From contig JADDOH010001972.1 of the NCBI GenBank assembly GCA_016648135.1, forward strand, positions 20,342 to 84,341: 64,000 nt of DNA. The letters run 5' to 3'. How positions within the stretch are numbered: position 1 is the stretch's first letter; each line of letters starts with the position of its first letter. Position numbers and translations under genes: made by a program. This DNA comes from Agrypnia vestita. Lineage: Eukaryota > Arthropoda > Insecta > Trichoptera > Phryganeidae. This document shows positions 32,996 through 43,239 of this stretch, one piece after another. The notes below the pieces were generated by a model that searched no databases, was not told the origin of the DNA, and worked only from the letters and a program-made list of their open reading frames with translations.

Positions 32996-33350
32996 ATTCA
33001 TTAATTACTTTCAAATTCTAACAAAAGATATCGCGCGGATCTGCAACCCCAGCCCAAAATAATTAACGGCATTACAGAATTTGTGTTTTCAAAAACGCTG
33101 ATGTCAAAAATGTGATCAGCAATTTGTGAACAGCGACCAATTTCCAAAAAGCGCCCAAGTGCCGCGACGGGCGGTGCGGGAGATCGAACCCCGGATAAGA
33201 GGCACTCGGGGAGCGTCCCGGTTCCAGCCTTATCTCGCTCTAGACAAAGCAGTCTTAGCCAAAATATTTACGACCCTCCCGAATTCTTTGGTGGAGTCAT
33301 TGTTTTTTGTGAGCGCAATCCTGCTGGCGCCTCGAGGATTATGCTATCGC

Positions 33351-33455
33351 GACACGGCTTTTCAATAGGCACGATGGCAGAGTTTGACACAGCCTTCTGT
33401 AATGTAAGTATAAGTCTACGATACCGAAAATGGCATTATTTCAGTAATAAGCTAA
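33351..33455 (+). repeat. Left copy of a ~105-bp target duplication
   Basis: It starts GACACGGCTTTTCAATAGGC and ends TAATAAGCTAA, and recurs at 34610-34714 with about eight mismatches. It includes the first ~90 bp of the inverted-repeat transposon at 33364-36019. The LINE between the copies therefore duplicated part of its target. Confidence 0.8.
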
Positions 33456-34590
33456 ATGTAGATCTGCAAAAGGCTTATGATAGGGTTATAAGAGGAACGT
33501 TATGGAAGGTACTATCTGATTACAAGGTGAACAGTAAACTTATTTATATACGCAGTTGCATCCCTTTACGAGGGGAGTACTGCGTGTGTAAGAATCAATG
33601 GATCATTCACACCATGGTTTGATATAACAAAAGGTGTCAAATAGGGTTGCGTAATGTCTCCATGGCTGTTCAACTTGTATATGGATAATTGTGTGAAAGA
33701 ACTGGAATGTATGAATATAGAAGCGAAAATGAGTGATTTGATTGTATGCTGTTTACTGTACGCGGATGATGCGGTAGTAATGGCAAATAGCGAACAAGAC
33801 CTACAAAGTCTAGTTGGCAGGATGTATGATGTATGCAAGGAAAGTGACCTTATTATAAATGTAAAGAAGTCAAAAGTAATGGTATTCGAGAAGGAGGAAA
33901 GTAAGACAACGTGTGAAATACTAGTGGGCAATGAATGTTTGGAACAAGTAGATGAGTTTGTGTACTTGGGAAGTATATTCGATAGAAGAGGGAATGTTGA
34001 GAAAGATATAGAGAGGAGAGTGACTGCCGGGAATAGGGTGAACGGTGCTTTGAATGCAATAATTTCTAATAGAAATATGTCTACCGAGGCAAAACTGGCG
34101 GTCCATAATGGAGTTCTGGTACCGACACTAATGTATGGAAGTGAAGCCTGGAGCTGGCAAAAGAGGAACGAAAGTAGATTGAATGCAGTGGAGATGAGGT
34201 CCCTTAGACGTATGTGTGGTAAATCCATATATGATAGAGTAAAGAATGAAGATATTAGGAATGAATAAGTAAAGCTGATCGTAGCATAATACAGAGAATA
34301 AAAATAGGGTCGCTCAGGTGGTTTGGGCATGTTGAGCGAGTGAATGAGGAAAGAATGGTAAGAAATATATATGATGCAAGTGTCGACGGCGCCAGAAAGA
34401 GAGGGCGACCACGAAAGACATGGCATGACCAGATTAACCAGATACTGGAAGATGGTCCTGTTAGAAGCCTGCACAACCGTCGAGCTTGCATGCGAAGATG
34501 TATGAATGTAGACGAAGCGAAAGTTGTATGTCAGGACAGAAGAGTATGGCGCTCTATCCTCTCTGCCTACCCCCACGGGGAAACGGCGTG
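33456..34590 (+). pseudogene. Reverse transcriptase, palm to C-terminus
   Basis: This is LINE ORF2. Frame 2 gives VDLQKAYDRV with the first catalytic Asp. After a frameshift near 33545, frame 3 gives ASLYEGSTACVRINGSFTPW, then GVK-stop-GCVMSPWLFNLYMD (TAG 33642-33644, a CAG-to-TAG change). Next come the catalytic LLYADDAVV box (about 33757), VDEFVYLGSIFDRRG, PTLMYGSEAWSW and MRSLRRMCGKSIYDRV. A one-base gain near 34265 breaks the frame, and frame 2 resumes RWFGHVERVNEERMVRNIY, RGRPRKTWHDQI, CQDRRVWRSILSAYPHGE, stop at 34588-34590. Clade is RTE-like by its tail, but this is inference. Confidence 0.88.
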
Positions 34591-34609
34591 ATGGTAAGTA
34601 AGTAAGTAA
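33456..34609 (+). mobile_element. LINE subfamily A, longest copy
   Basis: 5'-truncated within the RT domain and ending in GTAAGTAAGTAAGTAAG (34594-34610). It sits between two ~105-bp direct repeats (33351-33455 and 34610-34714). It provides the reference for the other A copies at 11183, 29113, 31330, 37889, 51112, 57450 and 58972. Confidence 0.9.
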
Positions 34610-36019
34610 GACACGGCTTTTCAATAGGCACGATGACAGAGTTTGACACAGCCTTCTGTAATGTAGGCACACGTCTACGTTACCGAAAATGGCATTATTT
34701 CGGTAATAAGCTAAGTTTTTACGCAAATAATTGCATTATCATCTATCCTATATTTAATTTCTCGCAAAAACGCCCGCTGCATGTCAAGCCTCAGTAGACA
34801 TTGCATTGTGTCTATGGCAACGGTTCAAAGACGCGGTGATGGGTACTTAGACGTGACGTAATTCGCTCTGACCGGTGTTCTAGGACCAAAATGTCCGGCT
34901 CAATCTGTCCGGCTCGAGGACCAAAACGACTCTCTCTCGACTCGACTCGGCTCGACTCCAACCCCGGGAAAGACGAAATATATGTTTAATCTTCGGATTA
35001 ACAATACCGCTTCCCGAGATCGGATTTTAAAAATTACTAAAGCCACCGATTCTGACTTCGTTCGAGATAATTAAAACACAATTATTTTATACTTTAGACG
35101 ATAAAGGAAAATTATGCAAAAATAACTTTTATCAAAATTATTCGAGAATATAATCACGAGACTATTAAATTACACGTAACAATAATAAAAATTATACGCG
35201 GCTACGATCAAAACACAACACATCGTTACCATGAAATATTGTGTTGAAAGAGGCCGTTATTCAGATAATTTTCCCTTTTATACCTTCACTTTATTGAGTT
35301 TTCAAACAAACACAAGAATTGCCTAGTTATGTTTTCTCCACATTATATTTCTCAAAAACTTTATTGATAAAATTAAATAATGTATCGAGTACTTATTCGT
35401 AAATATAAAAAAAAAACACTTTTTTTTATTAATTTAAAAAACAAATATATACATATGAAATCAAACTCAAATTTTTAAGACATTTTTTAATATAATAAAT
35501 TGCCAAATTGTTCGATGTATATTTTGGAGACGAAACACCGGTTAAAATAGCGGATTCCACAAATTTCAATGTAATTAAAACTGGACCATTTTTTAGAATC
35601 CATTCAAAATATTTTCTACTGACATTATGAAAGTATTAAAGAATAAAAGAATAAGTGATTTTAGAGAAGAAAATATTTAGAAACGTTTCTAAAAAATGAT
35701 CCATGTTTTAATATACACATTGAGATTAATAAGATTTTCAATAAAATAAAAGCATAAAATTGTGCAATCCGCTGTTTTAACTAAAACACCGGTCTGAGCG
35801 AATGACGTCACGCCTCAGTACCCATCACCGTGTCTTTGAACCGTTGCCATAGACACAATCCAATGTTTACTGAGGCTTGACGTGAAATTAAAAATATGTA
35901 GATGAAAATGCAATTATTTGCGTAAAAACTTAGTTTATTACTGAAATAATGTTATTTTCAGCAACAGTAGACGTGTACCTACAATATAGAATGTTAATTC
36001 AAAATCTGTCATGCCTATT

Positions 36020-36785
36020 ATGTTTTTTTTTTCAAAAAATTCCCATCAATGATAGTTTAACATGTAGGTGTCTTAATTATTGTCATTAATATAAATAAAA
36101 ATAATTAATCAACTCCTTGTAAAAAATCACTCATCAATTTCATTCATCAATCATCAATCATCAATCATCAATCAATTTCTACCTGAACTTCAGACCCTTC
36201 AAAACACAATACTTAATTTATAACAAAATAATATAAACCTGAAGTGATAAACAAGGAAACGTACCCCACCAAGTCTTAACCGCATTACGCGTCTTTACCA
36301 AGCTTCAAAAATTTTCCCGTAAATTATTTTTTATTTACGCCCGAATCCGATTTGTGTCATTCGGTTATCTTTCTTCTCTCATTTGTACCTCCGCGTCTGC
36401 GAGGGTCGAAGTGCGCAACGACTCTGGTCCTGAAAATCGAGGTACACCTATATGCGAAACGTGTGACACGATTTTAAAACATGATTTCGTGATTTGAACC
36501 GAGGGTTTGGCGACATAAAAAAGGAGCGTTCTTGAGAAAACGTCGTCTAATGCGATTTCAAGTGTTTGTTAGGTGTATTTTTATATCCACTTGAGAAAAA
36601 GGATTATTTAAGAGAAGATTTCTTGAGTTCATGTTTTAGTGGAATTATTTCTCAAAACAATTTTCGGTTTCTTATTGCTAATGTTAAGCTTGTTTTATTT
36701 AGAACTTGTCAATAAATTTAAATATTTATAAAACAAGGTTTCACGTCAAACATTTTTAGATTAAATAAAACACAATCATATTTTC
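36020..36785. other. No gene; short ATC/AATC microsatellite at 36130-36175
   Basis: AT-rich, with a tandem CATCAAT-type 7-bp repeat. A more GC-rich portion at 36270-36480 has no motif. Confidence 0.35.
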
Positions 36786-36931
36786 GATGTTTATAGCGTA
36801 AACTTTGTGGTTAGACGTAATTATTAATTTTAATTGGCGGATAATATTATACATAAATAAAATATCAAACAAAGTTACTAAAAGTTTGCCAGATAACATT
36901 AAATAATAGCTTATGCAAACTTATAATAAAT

Positions 36932-37213
36932 TCTAAAGACAAAGTCGACTCGCTAAATCATTCCGGTATTCATAAACTAAATTGTAAAGACTGTTCGGCT
37001 CTTTATATAGGTAAAACGGCACGTAATTTTAATGTTAGAGTAAAGGAACACATTAGATGTCTCGATAACAGTAACTTTTTCGAATTCGCGAACCATCTTT
37101 TGGAAACAGGCCACACGTTTAAAAAGGAAAACGGTATCGAGATTCTACATGTAAATAATAGGGACCTTAGATTAGATAACTTAGAAATACTAGAAAGAAA
37201 AAAAAACGCCTGA
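36932..37213 (+). pseudogene. Penelope GIY-YIG endonuclease domain
   Basis: Penelope-like elements encode RT followed by a GIY-YIG nuclease that nicks the target. The open frame reads SGIHKLNCKDCSALYIGKTA, with the GIY (here GIH) and YIG motifs in order. The CX2C zinc-finger-like pair CKDC lies between them as is usual for Penelope, followed by KEH, FANHLLETGHTF and GIEILHVNN...LEILERK, and a TGA at 37211-37213. The upstream frame KISNKVTKSLPDNIK (36855-36900) is out of phase, so the RT portion is lost or shifted. Tyr-to-His in the first motif would impair catalysis. Confidence 0.85.
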
Positions 37214-37369
37214 ACACTAAAGCCAATATAATTAGCAACCAGATAAATTTTATGAATGCCCTTTACTTGACATCCACTTTTCAATTACCCCCACCATAGC
37301 TGTTGCCACGCCCCCGTTCAAAAAATGATTTGTTTGCTAGAATAGATAATGGATAGTTAGTCTGCGTCT

Positions 37370-37409
37370 GTCCTGATGAAGATACGGTGGTATCGAAACC
37401 GGTAGACGT
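37370..37409 (+). ncRNA. Hammerhead ribozyme motif, Penelope 3' end
   Basis: Stem I TGTC, core CTGATGA (37374-37380), stem II GATAC-GGTG-GTATC, GAA, palindromic ACCGGT, cleavage base A, stem I GACG (4 pairs with one G-T). All conserved nucleotides are present. It lies about 160 bp after the GIY-YIG stop codon. Confidence 0.75.
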
Positions 37410-37480
37410 GAAGTTACAGTAATTAAGTGGTTAATACAAAGTTGTTTAATTAAAATAAAAATAATTAAAACACAATCACT

Positions 37481-37875
37481 TTGCGTAAAACCGCGATCTA
37501 GATAATACGCTTTCTTCTTTGTTATTAGTTTTATAATGTAAAATCGTTGTTAAGAGAAACCTACTGATAACCAAATACGGTTAGAGTCTGCTATAAAAAT
37601 ACATCTTCTGGTCAATTGTTGACCTGTTTATGCCAAGTTTATATAATTCATATAATAAGTAATTCATATATTTATAAGTTTATATAATTTTATTAAGTTC
37701 ATATAATTCTCTCCTCATTCAATCGTCTCACCTAAGTGATTGTTTCTTAATAATATTCACTGTGCTAAGATATGCCTTTATTCTATACTAATTTATTCAT
37801 TCATCCCATTGGTTATTGAATTACTTAAGTATGTTTATACTTCCATTATTTTGGTTCTTTTTTATTTTGTTTATA
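37481..37875. other. No recognised gene
   Basis: AT-rich; no motif or repeat seen. Confidence 0.3.
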
Positions 37876-37888
37876 GTTTATAGATCGA

Positions 37889-38415
37889 ATAGGGGAATAG
37901 GGTGAATGGTGCTTTGAACGCAATAGTTTCTAATAGAAATATGTCTACCGAGGTAAAACCAGCGGTACATAATGAATTCTGGTACCAACACTGATGTATG
38001 GAAGCGAAGCCTGGAGCTGGCAGAAGAGGAACGAAAATAGATTGAATGCAGTGGAGATGAGATCCCTCAGGCAAATCAATTTATGATAGAGTAAAGAATG
38101 TAGATATTAGGAATGAATGTAAAGCTGATCTTAGCATAATTAACAGAATTAAAAAAGGGTCCCTCAGATGGTTTGGGCAAGAATGGTAAGAAAGATATAT
38201 AATGCAAGTGCTGATGGCGCCAGAAAGAGAGGGCGACCGTGGAAGACGTGGCATGACCAGATTAACCAGATAATGGATAAAGATGGTCCCGTTAGAAGCC
38301 TCAACAACCGTCGAGCTTGCATGCGAAGATGTATGAATGTGGATGAGGCGAGAGTTGTTTGTCAGGACAGGAGAGTGTGGCGCTCTATTCTCTCTGCCTG
38401 ATGGTAAGTAAGTAA
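37889..38415 (+). mobile_element. LINE subfamily A with 13-bp TSD
   Basis: Begins in the GNRVNGALNAI-equivalent codons and continues through the LMYGSEAWSWQ and RWFGQ blocks with small deletions (near 38070 and 38178). It ends in GTAAGTAAG. The exact 13-bp duplication GTTTATAGATCGA at 37876-37888 and 38416-38428 fixes both ends. Confidence 0.92.
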
Positions 38416-38428
38416 GTTTATAGATCGA

Positions 38429-38741
38429 TGTAACTTCAGTGTTTATTTTTTAAATATATCTTTATGCCAAAATATTACAATATAAGTGACTATACAAAGA
38501 TATCATTTTAAAATAGTAAAAATAAATACATCATATTTTATCTTAAAACAAAGAAGAAGAAGAATACGAAAAAAATAATTTCAATGTGAAGAACGAAATG
38601 GATGCATCTAGGTGTGGTAAAATATAATATCATCATCATCTTCATCCCCTAGTCCTAGTAAGGTCGTGGGCCCAAAGACTCGACAAGACAACAACAAAAT
38701 ATAACTTAAAAATATATATATTTTTTAAATCATTAATTTAA
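38429..38741. other. No recognised gene
   Basis: AT-rich, with a CATCATCATCTTCATC-type short repeat near 38632. Confidence 0.3.
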
Positions 38742-38781
38742 CGTCGACCGGTTTCGACACCGCCGTACCTTCGTCGGGACG
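38742..38781 (-). ncRNA. Hammerhead ribozyme motif, solo end
   Basis: Minus strand: stem I CGTC, core CCGACGA (T-to-C at the second base), stem II GGTACGGCGGTGTC, GAA, palindromic ACCGGT, C, stem I GACG. An A-run follows on the minus-strand 5' side. The core change would probably reduce activity. Confidence 0.55.
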
Positions 38782-38789
38782 AACGAAAA

Positions 38790-39090
38790 AAAAAAAATGT
38801 CAACTATTTTCAATCACCGCGCGCACCGGTCCGCTTTTAATCCGGCGGGCCCGCGATGATCACTTGCAGTCGCGTGCCGGCCGCGCATCGCCACTCGTTT
38901 GTTCGGGATTAGCATATGAATGCGCGCGCCGCACCGGTGCGCGTGCAGGGAGAGGAGGGAGTCCCGCAGTCGCGTAAAATATTCAGGAAGAAAGCAGACA
39001 TCAAACGGTTACTATTTTATTCATTTTCTTGACAATCCCTCGATTCGCGTTAGGGTGAAAGCGCTTCGTAAAATCGCAACGTCTGGATAC
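38790..39090. other. GC-rich patch, no gene
   Basis: CpG-rich between about 38815 and 38990; an open frame (38920-39132) without a motif. Confidence 0.3.
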
Positions 39091-39320
39091 CAGGCGCGTG
39101 CGGTGAGAGCAAGAAGCGTGACTTTTATTTAAACATATATTTGGAAAAAAAAACGAAATTAAATACTTATCTGACAGAATATTATGAAATATTAAAATCT
39201 GAATAATATGTTAATAATTACTCTGATAGGAATATTACGAGATATATATCTTATTTTGGTATATTTTCAAAATATATGCATGGGAATAGTCATGCTTCTT
39301 GTTCTCACTGAACGCCCCTG
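39091..39320. mobile_element. hAT-type MITE, 230 bp
   Basis: The left end CAGGCGCGTGCGGTGAGAGC and the inverted right end CTCACTGAACGCCCCTG share the AAGAAGC-TGAC subterminal block. They are flanked by an exact 8-bp duplication, CTGGATAC, at 39083-39090 and 39321-39328. The inside is palindromic (ATATATTT..AAATATAT). A sibling is at 55934-56168. Confidence 0.85.
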
Positions 39321-39326
39321 CTGGAT

Positions 39327-39655
39327 ACAGGGTGTCTCGTAGCTAATAGCAAAAACTTTACAGGTGGATTCCTGCTTTGATAGATTCGGATTTTTTTTCA
39401 AATATGTTTTACATTTTTTTTTGCAAAAAGTTGAAGTAGGTATCATTACAGTAACTTTATCGATTATGAAAAATTCATTCGCTGTAGTACAACCCAAATA
39501 AAATGACATTTTAGTTGACTTGTATTAAAGCGAACGAATTTATCATAATCGATAATATATAAGTTAATGTAAGGATAGTTCAACTTTTTGCAAAAATAAG
39601 TCAGAAATATTGAAAGAGAAAAATGCAAAATATCGATATATACTTGCTTGAACAA
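39327..39655. repeat. Foldback-family copy
   Basis: Starts ACAGGGTGTCTCGTAGCTAA, with a central palindrome (39445-39480 versus 39530-39570, ATCGATTATGA / TCATAATCGAT) and an inner arm CAGAAATATTGAAAGAG. The far outer arm is missing. The hAT MITE sits exactly at its outer end. Confidence 0.6.
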
Positions 39656-40227
39656 TTGAAAATTGACGAATATAAAAACAAAAACAAATTTTCCATTCAC
39701 GCACGTGTGTAAATAAGTATTTAGCTTTCAAAAATAGATATTCCTTTTTTTTCAAAATAGTGGTCATTACTGCTTTTATTACTATTTACATAATTGGATA
39801 TTGCTGTCTTTGCTTTTTACACAATGAGGATACTACTTCTTTTGCTTTTAAAAATGATTTGGAAAAATGATTTATGGCAAGGTAGAGCTGTTTTTCCGAT
39901 AAAATTTATTAAAAATCATGGAGGTGACCAATTGTTTTTTTATTGGTATTTGTTAAGGTACATATTAAACAATTATTTTATTGGAAAATTTAAAAAAACG
40001 TAAAATGGCCGCGTCGTGTCTATTTCCGTAAAACTCCTCCGTGACGCTCTTGCAACTTTCCCCAGTGCAGGTTTGTTGGAGATCGTGCACTTATAGAGAA
40101 ATGAAATATGTATTGTATAACCGGTAATAACTTTGGTATGATCATTTCATTATGTTATCATAATGTCTTCTACGTTTATATGGAGCCAACGGTAGTGCAA
40201 ATGAGAAGGAAATATATTTTTTCATAG
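39656..40227. other. No recognised gene
   Basis: Short hydrophobic frames (39794-40003) lack motifs. There are repeated phrases of the GGATATTGCTG..TTTGC type, shared loosely with 49270-49620. Confidence 0.3.
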
Positions 40228-40240
40228 TCACACAAAACCT

Positions 40241-40842
40241 ATGTTTAGTAGAATAGTAAAGTATGTTTAGTAGAGACGACAAGGCTAAGAATAATATCGA
40301 AAAAAGACTGACTACGGGAAACGAAGTCAATGGTGCTCTAAATACAATAATGGCCAATAAGAATCTGTCAAAGGAAGCAAGACTAGCGGTACATAATAGC
40401 GTTCTAGTGACAACCTTGATGTACGGAAGTGAAGTCTGGAATTAGCAAAAGAGGGATGAAAATAGACTGAATGCGGTGGAAATGCGGTCACTATGACGCT
40501 TGTGTGGAAAATCTTTGATCGATAGAGTGAGGAATGAACGAAATAGAATAAAGAAAGGAGTGCTGAGATGGTCGATCATGTGGAACGTATGAACAAGGAA
40601 AGGATGCTTAAGAAAATATATGAGGCGAGTTTTGAAGGCAACAGGAATAGAGAGCGTCCGCGAAAGACCTGGCACGATCAGACACTACAAGTATTTGAGG
40701 ATGGCCCTGTTGAAAGCCGCAACAACCGCAGAACCTGCATGAGAAGATGTATGAATGTGGCCGAAGCAAAAGTGGTACGCCAGAATAGAAGAGTGTGGCA
40801 TTCAACCCAGCGGGGATACGGCGTGACGGTTAGTTAGTTGGT
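40241..40842 (+). mobile_element. LINE subfamily B with 13-bp TSD
   Basis: It reads MFSRDDKAKNNIEKRLTTGN, EVNGALNTIMANKNLSKEAR, LMYGSEVWN-stop, then RPRKTWHDQTLQVFEDGPVE, NNRRTCMRRCMNVAEAKVV and RVWHS, ending in a GTTAGTTAG tail. It is bracketed by an exact 13-bp duplication, TCACACAAAACCT, at 40228-40240 and 40843-40855. Confidence 0.92.
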
Positions 40843-40855
40843 TCACACAAAACCT

Positions 40856-41320
40856 CTCGGCGGTTGACCTATGCAACAAATTATTCCTATTCACTATGAT
40901 ACGAGAATCAGGCAATATCTTCCTCGAGGCGTACAAACAATAATATTGAAAATACGGCCTAGGGTTGTTTGCTATGACAAATCGAAATCATCGTTCGCAA
41001 ACAAGTACACTTTTTACGGTGACATCTGTAAGGGGCCGCGACAAAGGGAGGAATCCGCGTGCCCCCATTTTAATCACCCCCCGAGATAAGGGCGGATATG
41101 ACCATTTAAAGGGACGAGCACAAAGCCGGCTTCATCATGTCAACGATGTCGTCCGGAGTGCATAAATTATTCTAATGCAATGTAATAGGCAAAATTAATA
41201 AATGAGATGTTTACTTTTGATGCAATACACGCTCGTACGTGTATTGTGGTGTCACGAGTGGACTACTGTATTAGTATTTATGCTGGGGAACCAAAATTTC
41301 AGCTGGATAGAATAAAATTT
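40856..41320. other. No recognised gene
   Basis: Open frames at 40871-41165 lack motifs; somewhat GC-rich at 41020-41110. A foldback-family end trace (ACAGGGTGTGGTCATAGCTA) starts at 41321. Confidence 0.3.
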
Positions 41321-41470
41321 ACAGGGTGTGGTCATAGCTAGTAGCAATTGAACACGGAAGACGTTTTACTTTTATAAAATAAAGTATGTAGTTGTTGCAA
41401 GAGTAGCGTACTACTACTTTTCTGAAATTATTGTACCTCGTGCTAAAATTGCTAGGTAACACGTTTACGT

Positions 41471-41915
41471 ATCTTCTTCTTTTTCTTTCGGTAGATCTGT
41501 TGACCTGTGCTACAGAAAACTACGTCTCCCGAGATGACGAGGTCCAGCTATCCCTCCATCTTTTCGGTGGTCTTCCCGGTAGGCGTCGTCCAGAGGGGAT
41601 TAGCTGCTGTATGCACGAATCTGTCACTGTCCATTCTGGCTACGTGATCCCACCAGAATCTCTTTCTGAATCTATTCCATCGTGCTATGTCCTCTATTTT
41701 GCAAGATTTACCTATCAAAAATGAAAATATAGTTTTGACTGCAAGAGTGAGAAAATTATGTATCAGAATTTGAACATTACGTAACTTCCTGATCACAAAG
41801 TGGGTACCATCCACTGCCATCTTTGCTCGCTGGCTGAGCTCCGCTTTTCCAAGTACGGGTTAATACAGGGATCTTGCTACCCGGCTTGCGGCTCCTATCC
41901 TCCTATCTATGAGAT
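41471..41915 (-). pseudogene. LINE C-terminal fragment, family also at 62 kb
   Basis: The minus strand reads CKIEDIARWNRFRKRFWWDH, VARMDSDRFVHTAANP, TPTGKTTEKMEG. The RR..W-RDHVARM-D block marks a LINE ORF2 tail. The copy at 62067-62481 is homologous across the same codons. Confidence 0.7.
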
Positions 41916-41922
41916 CTTCTTC

Positions 41923-42600
41923 TTCATCAGCCTTCGTCTTTCCACTGCTGGATATAGGCCTCTTCCTTATTTTTCCAGTCTTCCCTGTAGTTAGCTAACG
42001 ACGAATTCGAATTTGGTCGTTTATAATTGGTTATTGATGTCATGTCTATCTCTTGTTTTTAGATTTTTGAATTTTACATTTCATTTTATTTTACTGTCAT
42101 TTTTATTGCTTCTTGATTTTTAGATTTGATTTGTTTACAATTATTTCATTTTGTTGTAATTTTGTTGCTTCTTGAATTTCAGACATAATTATTTTAATTT
42201 GTTGTAGTTTATTGATTGTTAACATTCATATTTGATTTGATAACTATTATTTCATTTGATGTAATTTTGTTATACTTTATGTTAAGTAATGTTTTATTTT
42301 TCTTTATATATCACTTTATTCATTGTTTTTGATAGAATTATACCTTATCTCCTTTTTTTATTATTATCTATCAATCTAAACATGTTTATATATATTGTTT
42401 CTTTAATAGTACGTTGTACCGTGTATTAATTAAATAAATAAATAAATAAATAATTGTAGCCATTTCTTTCCCCCCACAGCGACAATATCATCGGCCCATC
42501 TCTTTTGAGGTCTTCCGATGCCTATTTTATTTTCCCAAGGTCTCCATTTCAGAACTCTGTGAGGCCTTGTTGTAGTATTCTGTATTGCAATATCTATGAG
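41923..42600 (-). pseudogene. RTE-type LINE ORF2 C-terminus, split by an insertion
   Basis: The minus strand at 42600-42456 reads TRPHRVLKWRPWENKIGIGR, then RPQKRWADDIVAVGGK in one clean frame. After an insertion (42001-42455) the end reads NYREDWKNKEEAYIQQWKDE, G, stop (41927-41929). This is the classic RTE/BovB-like tail. The insert is AT-rich and ends in (AAAT)n at about 42433-42455, so it is probably another LINE's 3' UTR. Confidence 0.75.
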
Positions 42601-43021
42601 ATATCCTTTATAAATTATTTATCATTATTATTTTTGTTACGTATAGTTTGACCAGATTCTCGACATAACATTGGTCAAATCACACAACTAGAGGGAATTT
42701 AAACAAACCAAATTTCTGTTATTATGCGTAATGAGAATGTCATAAAAGCAGCCTGAAAATAATATGCACAGTGGCGTAACTCATTAATTTTGCGGTTTTA
42801 CATATTTGCGGGCGCCGGCCGCACTGTCAATCCGGGAGATATACAAATGATTTTGCAAAATCTGGCATAAAATTAACCGCATTGATATTACAACAGTTTG
42901 TTTATTATTAATTTTAGAAATAATAATACATTTTATAAGCCACTTTGATTAATTTTTCTTCGAAAAATTTCGATAGTACTGAAATAAAGATGAAATAAAA
43001 ACTGTTGCACAAAGCGTCCTT
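42601..43021. other. No recognised gene
   Basis: AT-rich; nothing identified except a possible decayed hammerhead-like ATTTCGATAGTACTG near 42966. Confidence 0.3.
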
Positions 43022-43085
43022 GATGTGAATCTACTCACGAAAAGAGCGCTATATAAATGATCCTATTATTATTATTATTATTATG
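43022..43085 (+). repeat. CR1/L2-like LINE 3' terminus
   Basis: ACTCACGAAAAGAGCGCTAT, ATAAATGATCC and an ATT tail. Confidence 0.65.
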
Positions 43086-43169
43086 GGGGGATTTTATAAC
43101 TAATTTACCAGATATGAGATGAGAGGATGGAGCGCCACCTTTTTCTGTACCACTTGAAAAAAGTTCAAT

Positions 43170-43239
43170 GAATTACTTCGGTGGCTTATAACACGAATTA
43201 CTTCGGCGGCTTATAACACGAATTACTTCAGTGGCTTAA
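43170..43239 (+). repeat. 25-bp tandem repeat, 2.8 copies
   Basis: Units GAATTACTTCGGTGGCTTAT + AACAC at 43170, 43195 and 43220. The last unit is cut by the TTAA-flanked transposon. A related phrase, inverted, is at 45972-46010. Confidence 0.8.

Larger units (their letters stand above)
33364..36019. mobile_element. Large inverted-repeat DNA transposon, split by a LINE
   Basis: The left terminus AATAGGCACGATGGCAGAG (33364, repeated at 34623) pairs with the right terminus ending CTGTCATGCCTATT (36019). Inverted similarity runs inward with gaps over about 250 bp (34623-34900 versus 35785-36019), including ACGCAAATAATTGCATT, GTCTATGGCAACGGTTCAAA and the GACCGGTGTT block. A second, inner inverted repeat pairs 35525-35610 with 35685-35800. 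No transposase frame. Superfamily and target duplication are not resolved. Confidence 0.7.
36786..37480 (+). mobile_element. Penelope-like element with coding end and hammerhead
   Basis: The TTCGATGTTTATAGCGTAAA leader (also at 25159) is followed by a decayed coding end with a GIY-YIG endonuclease (36932-37213). A 3' noncoding region (ATTACCCCCACCATAGCTGT) shared with the minus-strand copy at 55620-55790 follows, then a hammerhead (37370-37409) and the AAGTGGTTAATACAAAGTTG end. This is the key copy tying the hammerhead ends to Penelope proteins. Confidence 0.85.

Noticed and set aside
33566..34726. A 386-residue open frame on the minus strand
   Set aside because: It is the antisense of the plus-strand LINE ORF2, whose YADD and other RT motifs are clear; the minus reading has no motif.
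36130..36175. CRISPR-like short direct repeats
   Set aside because: Contiguous 7-bp microsatellite with no spacers, in eukaryotic DNA.
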